In this document: positions 1-6,441 of the stretch, in pieces
Layout of the letters: each line of letters opens with the position of its first letter
Position numbering within the stretch: the stretch's first letter is position 1
Source of the DNA: Nitrospirota bacterium
GTDB lineage: Bacteria; Nitrospirota; Thermodesulfovibrionia; Thermodesulfovibrionales; UBA1546
DNA: 24,418 nt
Direction: 5' to 3'
Assembly: GCA_004298625.1 (NCBI GenBank)
Contig: SCSY01000150.1
Span: 1-24,418, forward strand
Notes under the pieces: model-generated
What the model saw: only the letters and a program-made list of their open reading frames with translations
Told to the model about the DNA's origin: nothing
The model's database searches: none
Made by a program: the position numbers and the translations under genes

Positions 1-111
1 TGCTCTATGTGCCATCCGTTCTTTACAGGAAAACAGAAGATGCTGGATGCGGAGGGAAGAGTAGAGAAGTTTAAGAAGAAGTACGCAAAGAAGACTACTA
101 CGAAGAAGTAG
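1..111 (+). CDS. rpmE: 50S ribosomal protein L31, C-terminal part
   Basis: The window opens inside this gene. Thirty-six codons followed by TAG encode the C-terminal half of bacterial ribosomal protein L31. The [13 protein letters not shown] segment is the family's second CxxC half-site followed by the conserved HPF(F/Y)TGKQ stretch, and the tail is lysine-rich. Keeping the CxxC suggests the zinc-binding (C+) form, but the first cysteine pair lies outside the window. L31 sits on the large subunit near the bridge to the small subunit. It is followed at once by an intrinsic terminator. rpmE close upstream of a DUF1385 gene and prfA is a familiar bacterial order. The start is missing because of the window edge, not because the gene is broken. 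Confidence 0.9.
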   Translation, partial: CSMCHPFFTGKQKMLDAEGRVEKFKKKYAKKTTTKK

Positions 112-128
112 ATACGCTCGCAATAAAA

Positions 129-163
129 GTCGTTAGTTCATTTTGAGGACTAACGGCTTTTTT
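129..163 (+). terminator. Intrinsic terminator after rpmE
   Basis: A 9-bp stem (GTCGTTAGT at 129-137 with ACTAACGGC at 149-157, one G-T wobble) closes an 11-nt loop and is followed directly by six T residues. It starts 18 nt after the rpmE stop codon. Confidence 0.88.
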
Positions 164-178
164 ATTGATTATGGGTGG

Positions 179-310
179 TATGCAGAAAAAGCACAGTATT
201 TTTGCTCATTCTCGGTCGAAGCGACCTCCGAGGTATTTTGCCTCTTTACACAACTGCTGTATGGATATTGGCAAAATAAAACCGCAAAAATACCATGCTC
301 TTTCTGCATA
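179..310 (+). repeat. Structured dispersed repeat, copy 1
   Basis: This element folds as a three-way junction. The outer stem pairs 180-205 with 284-309 (26 positions, 3 mismatches; 179/310 also pair). Inside are hairpin 1 (211-232, CTCGG/CCGAG plus TCG/CGA with a 3-nt bulge) and hairpin 2 (234-242 with 270-278, a perfect 9 bp). The 31-nt core at 204-234 recurs with one mismatch in inverted orientation at 11288-11318. The loop segment AACTGCTGTATG (252-263) recurs with one change at 11253-11264. It lies between the rpmE terminator and the DUF1385 gene. No coding function is apparent. It could be a MITE-like or REP-like element, or a structured RNA that I do not recognise. Confidence 0.75.
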
Positions 311-336
311 AATAAGAAAAGCGGAGAATTTAAAGT

Positions 337-1215
337 ATGAAAAACATAGGCGGACAGGCAGTAATAGAAGGCGTAATGATGAAGGCCCCGAAAGGCTGGA
401 CCGTGGCGGTCAGGGACCTGAAGGGGGATATCCATGTTAAGAGAGAGGATCTGCTTGAGCTTCCAAAACCTTTAAGATTGCCTATGCTGCGGGGAGTTGT
501 GGCCTTATTTCATGCAATGTATCTCGGCATAAAGGCAATCGAGTTTTCAGCAAGCAAGGCATATAACGAGGATGAAAAGCCGATGAACCCCTTTGTTATT
601 ACCCTTACCATTGGTTTTGCATTTATTCTCGGCGTAGGGCTTTTTATATTACTCCCTTTATATGCAACAAAGCTCCTCGGTTTTATATTTACTTTTGTTT
701 CAGGGAATTCGTTTGCCTTTAATATTGTTGACGGAATAATCAGGGTTTTTGTGTTTATGGGTTATGTTACGGCAATCGGGCTCTGGAAAGAGATGAGGAG
801 GATATTTGAATACCATGGAGCAGAGCATAAGGTCATACATGCCTATGAGGCAGGGGAGGAACTGATTGTAGATAACGTAAAGCGTTTCAGCCCCCTGCAT
901 CCGAGATGCGGCACGAGTTTCCTTCTGTTAGTTATGATTACGAGCATTTTTGTGTTTTCTTTTATCCCGCAGGCATGGCCGTTTATTTACAAGTTCCTTT
1001 CAAGGCTTGTTCTTATTCCTCTGATAGCCGGTCTTTCGTATGAGCTCCTGAGGTTTTCATCGAGGATGAAGGACAATCCTGTTGTGAATCTTATGATTAT
1101 GCCGGGACTACTTTTGCAGAAACTCACAACCAGCGAGCCCGATGACAGGCAGATAGAGGTTGCGATAACGGCGCTGAAAGAGGCGCTGAAATTCGAGGTA
1201 AAAAATGCTTCTTGA
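337..1215 (+). CDS. DUF1385 family membrane protein (YqhQ-like)
   Basis: A 292-residue protein that I recognise as DUF1385. The N-terminus [11 protein letters not shown] is the family signature. The conserved polar stretches [17 protein letters not shown] and LHPRCGTSF lie between hydrophobic segments at roughly residues 85-110, 130-150, 195-220 and 225-245, so it should sit in the cytoplasmic membrane. The His/Glu/Cys-rich motifs suggest a metal site, but no biochemical function is established that I can cite. The gene overlaps prfA by 11 bp, which implies translational coupling. The family commonly sits just upstream of prfA, sometimes after rpmE, as here. The ATG start immediately precedes the conserved N-terminal signature. 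Confidence 0.9.
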   Translation: MKNIGGQAVIEGVMMKAPKGWTVAVRDLKGDIHVKREDLLELPKPLRLPMLRGVVALFHAMYLGIKAIEFSASKAYNEDEKPMNPFVITLTIGFAFILGVGLFILLPLYATKLLGFIFTFVSGNSFAFNIVDGIIRVFVFMGYVTAIGLWKEMRRIFEYHGAEHKVIHAYEAGEELIVDNVKRFSPLHPRCGTSFLLLVMITSIFVFSFIPQAWPFIYKFLSRLVLIPLIAGLSYELLRFSSRMKDNPVVNLMIMPGLLLQKLTTSEPDDRQIEVAITALKEALKFEVKNAS

Positions 1216-2269
1216 AAAACTTCATACAATAGAAGAAAGATATGAAAAACTGACAGGCATGATGGTAGACCCGAAGGTCTTATCTGCGCCGCAGGAGTAT
1301 CAGAAATATTCCAAAGAACAGGCCGATCTGCAGCCATTGGTTGATAAAATCCGTGAATACCTGAGACTGTTGTCGGATATGGAGGGCGCAGAGGAGATAC
1401 TGAAAACCAGTGATAATGAGATGAGGGAGCTTGCACAGATAGAACTGAATGAGCTCAAGGAGAAAAAGCCGAAGGTTGAAGAAGAACTCAGGGTAATGCT
1501 TCTGCCCAAAGACCCGAGGGATGAAAAGGGTGTTATTCTTGAGATAAGGGCCGGCACAGGCGGAGACGAAGCATCTCTCTTTGCCGCAAATCTTTTCAGG
1601 ATGTATTCTAAATATGCGGAGACCAAGAGATGGAAAATTGACGTGATAGATTCCAGCCCGACAGGTCTTGGCGGATTAAAAGAGATAATAGCGAATATTA
1701 CCGGCAAGGGCGCCTACAGCAGGCTTAAGTATGAAAGTGGGGTCCATAGGGTGCAGAGAGTGCCGGTAACAGAGGGTTCGGGAAGGATTCACACATCTGC
1801 AGCAACAGTCGCTGTCTTGCCTGAGGCTGAAGATGTTGATATTAAGGTGGAGGAAAAAGACCTGAGGATCGATACGTTCTGCTCATCAGGAGCAGGCGGG
1901 CAGAGCGTAAATACCACCTATTCGGCGGTAAGGATTACCCATATCCCCACAGGCGTGGTAGTGCAGTGCCAGGACGAGAGGTCCCAGTTGAAGAACAGGG
2001 AAAAGGCAATGAAGGTTTTGCGTTCAAGGCTTCTTGATCTTGAGATAGAGAGAAAAGATAAAGAACGCGCTGCCGACAGGAAGACCCAGGTCGGCACAGG
2101 CGACAGGAGCGAGAGGATAAGGACCTACAATTTCCCCCAGAACAGGATGACCGACCACAGGATAGGGCTTACACTTTACAGGCTTGAAAACATCCTTGAA
2201 GGCAATATTGACGAGATAATAGATAACCTTATTGCGCATTATCAGGCGGAGAAACTGAAAGAGTTATAA
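1205..2269 (+). CDS. prfA: Peptide chain release factor 1
   Basis: RF1 recognises UAA and UAG in the ribosomal A site and triggers hydrolysis of peptidyl-tRNA. The 354-residue length is normal. The catalytic GGQ motif is at residues 231-233 in the context SGAGGQSVN, where the glutamine is the target of PrmC methylation. The codon-recognition PxT loop reads PVT within [14 protein letters not shown], a typical RF1 rather than RF2 context. The N-terminal region is a charged helical bundle. The ATG at 1205 has GAGGT 6 nt upstream, inside the end of the DUF1385 gene. Its partner gene prmC is not adjacent but lies 3.3 kb downstream, beyond an accessory island. Confidence 0.97.
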   Translation: MLLEKLHTIEERYEKLTGMMVDPKVLSAPQEYQKYSKEQADLQPLVDKIREYLRLLSDMEGAEEILKTSDNEMRELAQIELNELKEKKPKVEEELRVMLLPKDPRDEKGVILEIRAGTGGDEASLFAANLFRMYSKYAETKRWKIDVIDSSPTGLGGLKEIIANITGKGAYSRLKYESGVHRVQRVPVTEGSGRIHTSAATVAVLPEAEDVDIKVEEKDLRIDTFCSSGAGGQSVNTTYSAVRITHIPTGVVVQCQDERSQLKNREKAMKVLRSRLLDLEIERKDKERAADRKTQVGTGDRSERIRTYNFPQNRMTDHRIGLTLYRLENILEGNIDEIIDNLIAHYQAEKLKEL

Positions 2270-2286
2270 AAAACTCGCGGGCGCGG

Positions 2287-2556
2287 CTAAACGTGTTTAA
2301 ATTCCTTCTCTATTCTCTCCGAGAGAAACATTTTAAGAAGAGATTGATATGGAACATCACGCTTGTTAGCCAAAAGCTTTAACTCTTCAAGCATCGCTTC
2401 AGGAAGACGCAAAGATATTGTTTTAAGCGAGGGCTTGAGTTTTGGCAGAACCATTCTTTTCGCTTTTCCCCATTCTATATATTCGGTAGAATCAGCCTTT
2501 GACCAGAATTCCTGTTCCTCAACTTCAGTTTTAAATTTAGGGATTTTCTTTTTCAT
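2287..2556 (-). CDS. brnA: BrnA/CopG-family antitoxin
   Basis: An 89-residue antitoxin. The N-terminal half contains EEQEFWSKADSTEYIEW, and the C-terminal half contains LKTISLRLPEAMLEELK followed by ANKRDVPYQSLLK. The second block is a ribbon-helix-helix DNA-binding domain of the CopG type. It should bind and neutralise the BrnT toxin and repress its own promoter. The start overlaps the toxin stop by 4 bp (ATGA), so the two are translationally coupled. Toxin-first order is normal for brnTA. The gene converges on prfA with only 17 bp between the stops and no clear terminator between them. Confidence 0.85.
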   Translation of the reverse strand: MKKKIPKFKTEVEEQEFWSKADSTEYIEWGKAKRMVLPKLKPSLKTISLRLPEAMLEELKLLANKRDVPYQSLLKMFLSERIEKEFKHV

Positions 2557-2855
2557 GATGTTTCGTATAACCTCCTTTCCTTTCTGTTCATATCTCTTGC
2601 AGAAATTACCCTGATAAGATTTTTTCTTATAGTAAACGCCGTAAATAAATGCCGTCCCGCATCTGTACGGCCAAGCGCAAAATAACGCGGCTCCTCTTGT
2701 GCATGTTGAACATCATGCGCTGCAATGAGGGGGATATTAAAGAAAATCTGTTCGCATTCTACGGCTGAAACTTTGTGTTTTTCCCAGCTTTTTAAAATAT
2801 TCCCTTTATCCCAGTCAAACCCCTCGCATTCGGCTAAGCCCTGATAAATATCCAT
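2553..2855 (-). CDS. brnT: BrnT-family ribonuclease toxin
   Basis: A 100-residue protein matching BrnT, a RelE-fold ribonuclease that inhibits translation. Visible hallmarks are FDWDKGNILKSWEKHKVS near the N-terminus, then EPRYFALGRTDAGRHLF, and a C-terminal VISARDMNRKERRLYE in which the Arg/Lys/Tyr/Glu residues match the active region of the family. It is followed by brnA with a 4-bp overlap. The ATG has no Shine-Dalgarno sequence, and a good -10 box ends only 7 nt upstream, so the mRNA is probably leaderless. It opens the accessory island inserted between prfA and prmC. Confidence 0.88.
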   Translation of the reverse strand: MDIYQGLAECEGFDWDKGNILKSWEKHKVSAVECEQIFFNIPLIAAHDVQHAQEEPRYFALGRTDAGRHLFTAFTIRKNLIRVISARDMNRKERRLYETS

Positions 2856-2862
2856 TTATTTC

Positions 2863-2892
2863 AGTATATGTCTATAATATACAATTCGTCAA
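2863..2892 (-). promoter_or_regulatory. brnTA promoter with palindromic operator
   Basis: On the minus strand there is TTGACG (2892-2887), an 18-nt spacer and TATACT (2868-2863). An inverted repeat GTATAT-N7-ATATAC (2864-2882) lies across the spacer and -10, where a repressor would block polymerase. BrnA-type antitoxins are known to autoregulate, so I infer that this is the BrnA operator. The -10 ends 7 nt before the brnT ATG, leaving no room for a ribosome binding site. Confidence 0.7.
2873..2889. repeat. Direct repeat flanking cassette region, copy A
   Basis: TATAATATAC followed by AATTCGT. The same two blocks, separated by two extra bases, occur at 4067-4085 in the same orientation. The pair brackets the secreted hypothetical and the integron cassette. 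This copy overlaps the brnTA promoter. Confidence 0.55.
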
Positions 2893-2895
2893 GGG

Positions 2896-3267
2896 TTAGT
2901 TCCGTTTGTAGAGGGTTTGCCGGTAGTTTATTCCCTTCGATTCATATTCAATAATTAGCTGGCCGTCGCTATTGAGGCGCCCTTTGCCTTTTCGTGCCGA
3001 GAGACGCAGGTTATTGTCCTTAAATTCCCAGGTGCCTTTCTCGCTTCCCCATGTATAGCTCTTATCGATATTGAGCTTGAGCCATGGCCAGGTACGGCAG
3101 GACCGCCCGGTAAAGGGCCCTCCGTAGACTGATTGGCAGAACCAAACGCCTGCGAGAGAATCAGATGTTTGGGCATCGGTTGCAGAAGCCTGCGCAGGCA
3201 TGGACATATAGATCAGCGAGAGGCCGGCAATAAATCCAGCCAGACCTTTCCATGGTAATTTTTTCAT
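2896..3267 (-). CDS. Small secreted hypothetical protein
   Basis: A 123-residue protein that I do not recognise. It starts with a signal peptide: a basic N-terminus MKKLPWKG, a hydrophobic core FIAGLSLIYM, and a likely cleavage site after AQA at about residue 27. The mature part has SLAGVWFCQSVYGG, CRTWPWLKLN and a terminal LYKRN. It contains two cysteines and alternating hydrophobic/polar stretches, suggesting a small beta-rich periplasmic protein, perhaps disulfide bonded and lipocalin-like. AGAGGAAT precedes the ATG. It follows the attC site in the same orientation, and its stop codon lies in ACTAACC, which resembles the start of an attC. It may therefore be a second cassette gene that has lost its attC; that is speculation. 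Confidence 0.65.
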   Translation of the reverse strand: MKKLPWKGLAGFIAGLSLIYMSMPAQASATDAQTSDSLAGVWFCQSVYGGPFTGRSCRTWPWLKLNIDKSYTWGSEKGTWEFKDNNLRLSARKGKGRLNSDGQLIIEYESKGINYRQTLYKRN

Positions 3268-3303
3268 TTGGTTATTCCTCTTCTTTTCCAGCGTTCATCT
3301 AGC

Positions 3304-3371
3304 ATCTGACGTAAAGCTGAGCCAGAGCGGGCGTCCTTTCCCGCCGATTGGCTCCAGCGGCTGGTTAGAAC
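3304..3371 (-). other. attC recombination site of an integron cassette
   Basis: Read on the minus strand, the order is: R'' GTTCTAAC (3371-3364), 5-nt spacer, L'' GCTGGAGCC (3358-3350), a variable stem with GCGGG/CCCGC, L' GGCTCAGC (3323-3316), 5-nt spacer, then R' GTCAGAT (3310-3304). L'' and L' pair perfectly except for one extra G in L'', the extrahelical base typical of attC. R'' also contains the TAA stop of the cassette gene. R'' is the exact reverse complement of GTTAGAAC at the cassette's own 5' end (4065-4058), so the circular cassette would have a perfect 8-bp core pair. The integrated R' deviates from GTTRRRY at one base. Confidence 0.85.
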
Positions 3372-4064
3372 TCTTCATCGGGAAATGCCTCCTGCAACAA
3401 TTCTGGCGCTTTAGCAAATAGCAACATTTCCAAGGTATAGAGATTTGTACCAAGGAATTGAGCCGAGGAAGAAAGAACCTCATTGTACTCCCGGTAGAAA
3501 TCCTTTTCTCGTGCGATGGCCCAACCACGAACGGAGGCATATCGAAGAATCATCCTGCTCCCCAAACTTATGAGCTTGTTTTGGCCAGGGAGGAGTGGAA
3601 ATTTCATGGGGAGATTTACTGGACCCGTGATTTGCAGACAGTTCAGAGATACGGCGACTCGTGCATCGTAGATGGCGTATTCGTTGGGGTACCGAATGCA
3701 CAAAGCCTTCGACCAAGAGGCAATACCACGGAAGCCTCTTGCTATAAGAGATTCTGGTGTATCGAGGGCGTAAATCCGAATATTTTCTCGGGTATTTCTT
3801 TTAATACCGCCCCACTTGACGATATAATACTCAGTTATTTCCTGCTTTATGCGGTCGTCGGCAGTAGCGTACAGGTTACTCAACTGGAGTTTCAAGGCCA
3901 CGTTCTGTGCATACGCATTCCCTCTCGGTAAGGCAATGCCCGTTGGTAAGAAGCTCGGGTTAACGTGCCACGGATACCAATCATTTACTTCAGTGAGATT
4001 TGCATTTCCGAGAGCAAGTATGGCTTCCCGTAAAGTCATCGGTTCTTCTTCCTCATGGTTCTAA
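3310..4064 (-). mobile_element. Solitary integron-type gene cassette (755 bp)
   Basis: The boundaries follow from the recombination rule of cutting after G in GTTRRRY. The 5' end is G^TTAGAAC at 4065/4064 and the 3' end is ACG^TCAGAT at 3310/3309 (minus strand). It holds one gene with very short flanks and a 3' attC, the canonical cassette layout. No integrase gene or attI is visible in the window, so it may have inserted at a secondary site or be the remnant of an array. Confidence 0.78.
3365..4039 (-). CDS. Cassette-encoded protein, possibly OGG/HhH-glycosylase-like
   Basis: A 224-residue protein with no signal peptide or membrane segment. I do not recognise a named family with confidence. 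The block from about residue 75 to 135 contains YYIVKWGGIKRNT, GFRGIASWSKALCIRYP and EYAIYDARVAVSLN. A 'SK-L-x-P-x-YAIYDARVA' pattern resembles bacterial proteins annotated with an 8-oxoguanine-glycosylase (OGG) fold, in which a helix-hairpin-helix precedes a key Asp. That is resemblance only. Its stop codon lies inside the attC R'' core, as usual for cassette genes. GAGGAAGAAG precedes the ATG, and a six-codon micro-ORF (4056-4036) ends in TGA overlapping this ATG, suggesting coupled translation. It uses more CGN arginine and mixed codons than the core genes, consistent with transfer. Confidence 0.7.
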   Translation of the reverse strand: MTLREAILALGNANLTEVNDWYPWHVNPSFLPTGIALPRGNAYAQNVALKLQLSNLYATADDRIKQEITEYYIVKWGGIKRNTRENIRIYALDTPESLIARGFRGIASWSKALCIRYPNEYAIYDARVAVSLNCLQITGPVNLPMKFPLLPGQNKLISLGSRMILRYASVRGWAIAREKDFYREYNEVLSSSAQFLGTNLYTLEMLLFAKAPELLQEAFPDEEF

Positions 4065-4066
4065 CG

Positions 4067-4085
4067 TATAATATACGAAATTCGT
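4067..4085. repeat. Direct repeat flanking cassette region, copy B
   Basis: TATAATATAC-GA-AATTCGT, matching copy A at 2873-2889 except for the 2-nt GA insertion. It directly abuts the 5' cassette boundary at 4064. This copy lacks the TTGAC -35 element found next to copy A. Confidence 0.5.
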
Positions 4086-4284
4086 TTTTTCCGATAATTG
4101 AAAACAATATAGCATAAAACAGACAATTAAGAAAAATAAAAAGCAATAAAACCAAAGCGGCAAATTATGTGGCATTTCATTTTTTGTAGTAATGTGGACA
4201 AAAAGCGAAATGGCGGGAAATGTGGGAGACTGTCCAATGATACAAAAGAAACTCTTCGCTTCACGCCAGGCAATAAAAATGTTC

Positions 4285-4313
4285 TTGCAAAATAGAAATT
4301 AAATTTCTACAAT
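4285..4313 (+). promoter_or_regulatory. ATPase-gene promoter with perfect palindromic operator
   Basis: TTGCAA (4285-4290), a 17-nt spacer and TACAAT (4308-4313) form a well-spaced sigma-70-type promoter. A perfect palindrome TAGAAATT-A-AATTTCTA (4293-4309) fills the spacer and enters the -10. The ATG at 4320 falls where transcription should start and has no Shine-Dalgarno sequence, so a leaderless mRNA is inferred. The rest of 4086-4284 is AT-rich, and I see no gene in it. Confidence 0.65.
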
Positions 4314-4319
4314 ACAAAC

Positions 4320-5486
4320 ATGCGGTTTGTTAGACGTGAGCTGTCAGACAAATTACATAAATATCTTAAACTGTTTCCTGTTGTTGCCGTCATAGGGCCG
4401 CGCCAGGCAGGCAAGACTACATTTGCACAAATGGAATTGCCGGACTGGCGGTATTTTGATCTTGAAAAACCCTCTGATTTTGGAAGAATATCATCAGACA
4501 GGGAGTTCTTCCTAAGTCAATACGGCGAAAAATGCATTATTGACGAGGCGCAGACCCTTCCTGAGCTTTTCCCTGCCTTAAGAAGCCATATAGACAGGGC
4601 ACGACAAAAGAAGGGACGTATTGTCCTGTTGGGTTCTGTCAATCCGCTCCTTGTAAAAAGCATTTCCGAATCGCTTTCGGGAAGGATAGGATTCATAGAG
4701 CTTAGCCCTTTTAATTTTCACGAGGCAAAATCGTCCTATAAGATTGAATTTGAGGAATTCTGGCTTAAAGGCGGTTATCCTGAGCCGCTTCAATGGGCAT
4801 ACAAAGATCATTCTTCATGGCTGGAACAGTACATAAAAACATTTGTAGAAAGGGATGTTTTTAGAACATTAAAGACAACTCTCACGCCTCAGAAACAGAT
4901 GCAGTTGCTAACTATGCTGGCGCACAGTCACGGAAGGCTTTGGAATGCTTCTCACATTGCTTCTGCTTTTGGGATAAGCTACCACACAGTAAACCACTAT
5001 ATTGAACTTATGGAGAACTATTTCCTTGTGCGAAGACTTATTCCCTATCATAAGAACGTAGGGAAGCGTCTGGTAAAAAGTCTCAAGTTTTATTTCAGGG
5101 ACACAGGGTTGCTTCATTTTATGCTGAACATCTCCAACCTTGAGAATCTGAGGACATCCCATTACAGAGGGTTCAGTTTCGAGGGGTTTATTATAGAGCA
5201 GTTAATTCGCAAATATTCTCTTACAGCGCAGAATCCGCCGGCTTTCTATTTCTACAGAACGGCTCAGGGAGATGAGATTGACCTGCTGGTACAGGATGGC
5301 CGTCGGCTTGCTGCTTATGAAATTAAGACAGCGACATCAATTGAACCGTCAGATATAAGAGATTTTCAGAGGGCGATGGAACAGCTTAAATTAGACAAAG
5401 GAATTGTTGTGTACTTTGGCAAGGAAAATTTCAAACTCAGCCGGGAGATAGAAATAAGGTCTGCCGAAACTCTCCTTGCCTCCTAA
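4320..5486 (+). CDS. AAA ATPase with DUF4143 domain
   Basis: A 388-residue member of the AAA_14/DUF4143 family. The Walker A motif is GPRQAGKTT (residues 26-34), Walker B is CIIDEAQ near residue 75, and a sensor-like IVLLGS follows near residue 102. The middle region is a helical/winged-helix DUF4143 part (MLAHSHGRLWNASHIASAFG then SYHTVNHYIELMENYFLVRRL). The C-terminus has GDEIDLLV followed by AAYEIKTA, a D...ExK arrangement like PD-(D/E)XK nucleases. The family is widespread, patchy and functionally uncharacterised, often near mobile or defence genes. Here it is the last gene of the island before prmC and has its own palindrome-controlled promoter. A DNA-linked role is inferred from the winged-helix and nuclease-like parts, not shown. 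Confidence 0.85.
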   Translation: MRFVRRELSDKLHKYLKLFPVVAVIGPRQAGKTTFAQMELPDWRYFDLEKPSDFGRISSDREFFLSQYGEKCIIDEAQTLPELFPALRSHIDRARQKKGRIVLLGSVNPLLVKSISESLSGRIGFIELSPFNFHEAKSSYKIEFEEFWLKGGYPEPLQWAYKDHSSWLEQYIKTFVERDVFRTLKTTLTPQKQMQLLTMLAHSHGRLWNASHIASAFGISYHTVNHYIELMENYFLVRRLIPYHKNVGKRLVKSLKFYFRDTGLLHFMLNISNLENLRTSHYRGFSFEGFIIEQLIRKYSLTAQNPPAFYFYRTAQGDEIDLLVQDGRRLAAYEIKTATSIEPSDIRDFQRAMEQLKLDKGIVVYFGKENFKLSREIEIRSAETLLAS

Positions 5487-5536
5487 CCTAACAAAATTAT
5501 ACCCCCTATATTTTAAATGCTATAGTAATAGAGACT

Positions 5537-6409
5537 ATGACCGCTCTCGATAAAATAAAAGAGATAACAGTCTTTCTCCAGGGATGCGACGTTGAAGATG
5601 CGCATAAAGAGTCCGAGATTATCCTCCGCCACTGCCTCGGCATAGATAAGGCAGCGCTCTATAGGGACAATCCTGTTCTCTCAGAAGAAAATGTAAAGGA
5701 TATGGATGCCATTCTTCAGCGCAGGGCTAAGAGGGAACCTTTGCAATATATTCTTGGTTATGTCGAATTCTACGGCTTGAAGATAAAGGTCGGCAAGGGC
5801 GTTCTCATCCCGAGGCCGGAGACGGAGTTTTTGGTTGAAGAAATCTTAAAGGCTCTCAACTCTCAGCTCCCAGCTCTCAGCAAAAAAGAGTTAAGAATCC
5901 TCGACCTCTGCACGGGAAGCGGATGCCTTGCTCTGGCGCTCGCAAAAAATTTTCCTGATGCAAAAGTCTACGGAACAGACATTTCGGCAACAGCTATAAG
6001 ATATGCAAAGGAAAACGCGGAGCTTAACGGCATAAGTAATGCGGTTTTTCTGAAGGGCTCGCTATATGAGCCGCTAAAGCAATTAATATCAGAGACGTCT
6101 CTTAAGTTCGATGTTATAGTCTCCAATCCTCCTTATATAAGGAGCAATGACATCCCTGACCTTCAGCCTGAGATAAGCAGGTGGGAGCCTAAAAACGCCC
6201 TCGACGGGGGCGAAGACGGGCTAAGATATTACAGGGACATACTTTCGGAAGCGCGGAAATATCTGATGCCGGACGGAATTATATTCCTCGAAGCAGGCGA
6301 GGGCCAGGCTGGAGATGTATCCGGGATTGCATGCTCTAATCATTTCAGGCGGGTCTCTGTTATAAAAGATTATGCCGGAATAGACAGGCTCCTCACGATA
6401 GCTCGCTAA
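5537..6409 (+). CDS. prmC: Release factor glutamine N5-methyltransferase
   Basis: PrmC (HemK) uses S-adenosylmethionine to methylate the glutamine of the GGQ motif in release factors. The 290 residues comprise an N-terminal helical release-factor-binding domain and a Rossmann methyltransferase domain with ILDLCTGSGCLALALA (motif I), GTDIS (motif II) and the catalytic NPPY at residues 197-200. Its substrate gene prfA lies upstream across the accessory island. The linker between the domains contains a degenerate repeat (5853-5880) that encodes ALNSQLPALS. The ATG at 5537 has only a weak GAGA upstream, and a TATAGT sequence lies 10 nt before it, so it may now be transcribed from its own promoter. 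Confidence 0.95.
   Translation: MTALDKIKEITVFLQGCDVEDAHKESEIILRHCLGIDKAALYRDNPVLSEENVKDMDAILQRRAKREPLQYILGYVEFYGLKIKVGKGVLIPRPETEFLVEEILKALNSQLPALSKKELRILDLCTGSGCLALALAKNFPDAKVYGTDISATAIRYAKENAELNGISNAVFLKGSLYEPLKQLISETSLKFDVIVSNPPYIRSNDIPDLQPEISRWEPKNALDGGEDGLRYYRDILSEARKYLMPDGIIFLEAGEGQAGDVSGIACSNHFRRVSVIKDYAGIDRLLTIAR
5853..5880 (+). repeat. Degenerate heptad repeat inside prmC
   Basis: Roughly four units of CTCTCAR/AGCTCYC in tandem, in frame in prmC between the N-terminal domain and methyltransferase motif I. It resembles the short repeats seen in intergenic spacers of this window. Confidence 0.55.
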
Positions 6410-6441
6410 TGAGGGTTATTTTAAAACGCATTATTCCTGAT

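Noticed and set aside
169..435. Minus-strand open frame overlapping the DUF1385 start
   Set aside because: It is built from the structured repeat and antisense to a conserved gene; no independent coding signal.
1787..1813. Odd codon-recognition motif in RF1 (PVT rather than PAT)
   Set aside because: The middle position of the PxT motif is variable in RF1, so this is ordinary.
3295..3540. Minus-strand frame ending in a NQPLEPIGGKGR-type peptide
   Set aside because: This peptide is a translation of the attC site itself, read out of frame past the cassette gene.
3458..3931. Plus-strand open frame of 157 codons inside the cassette gene
   Set aside because: It is fully antisense to the cassette gene, whose stop sits correctly in attC and whose start follows the recombination point.
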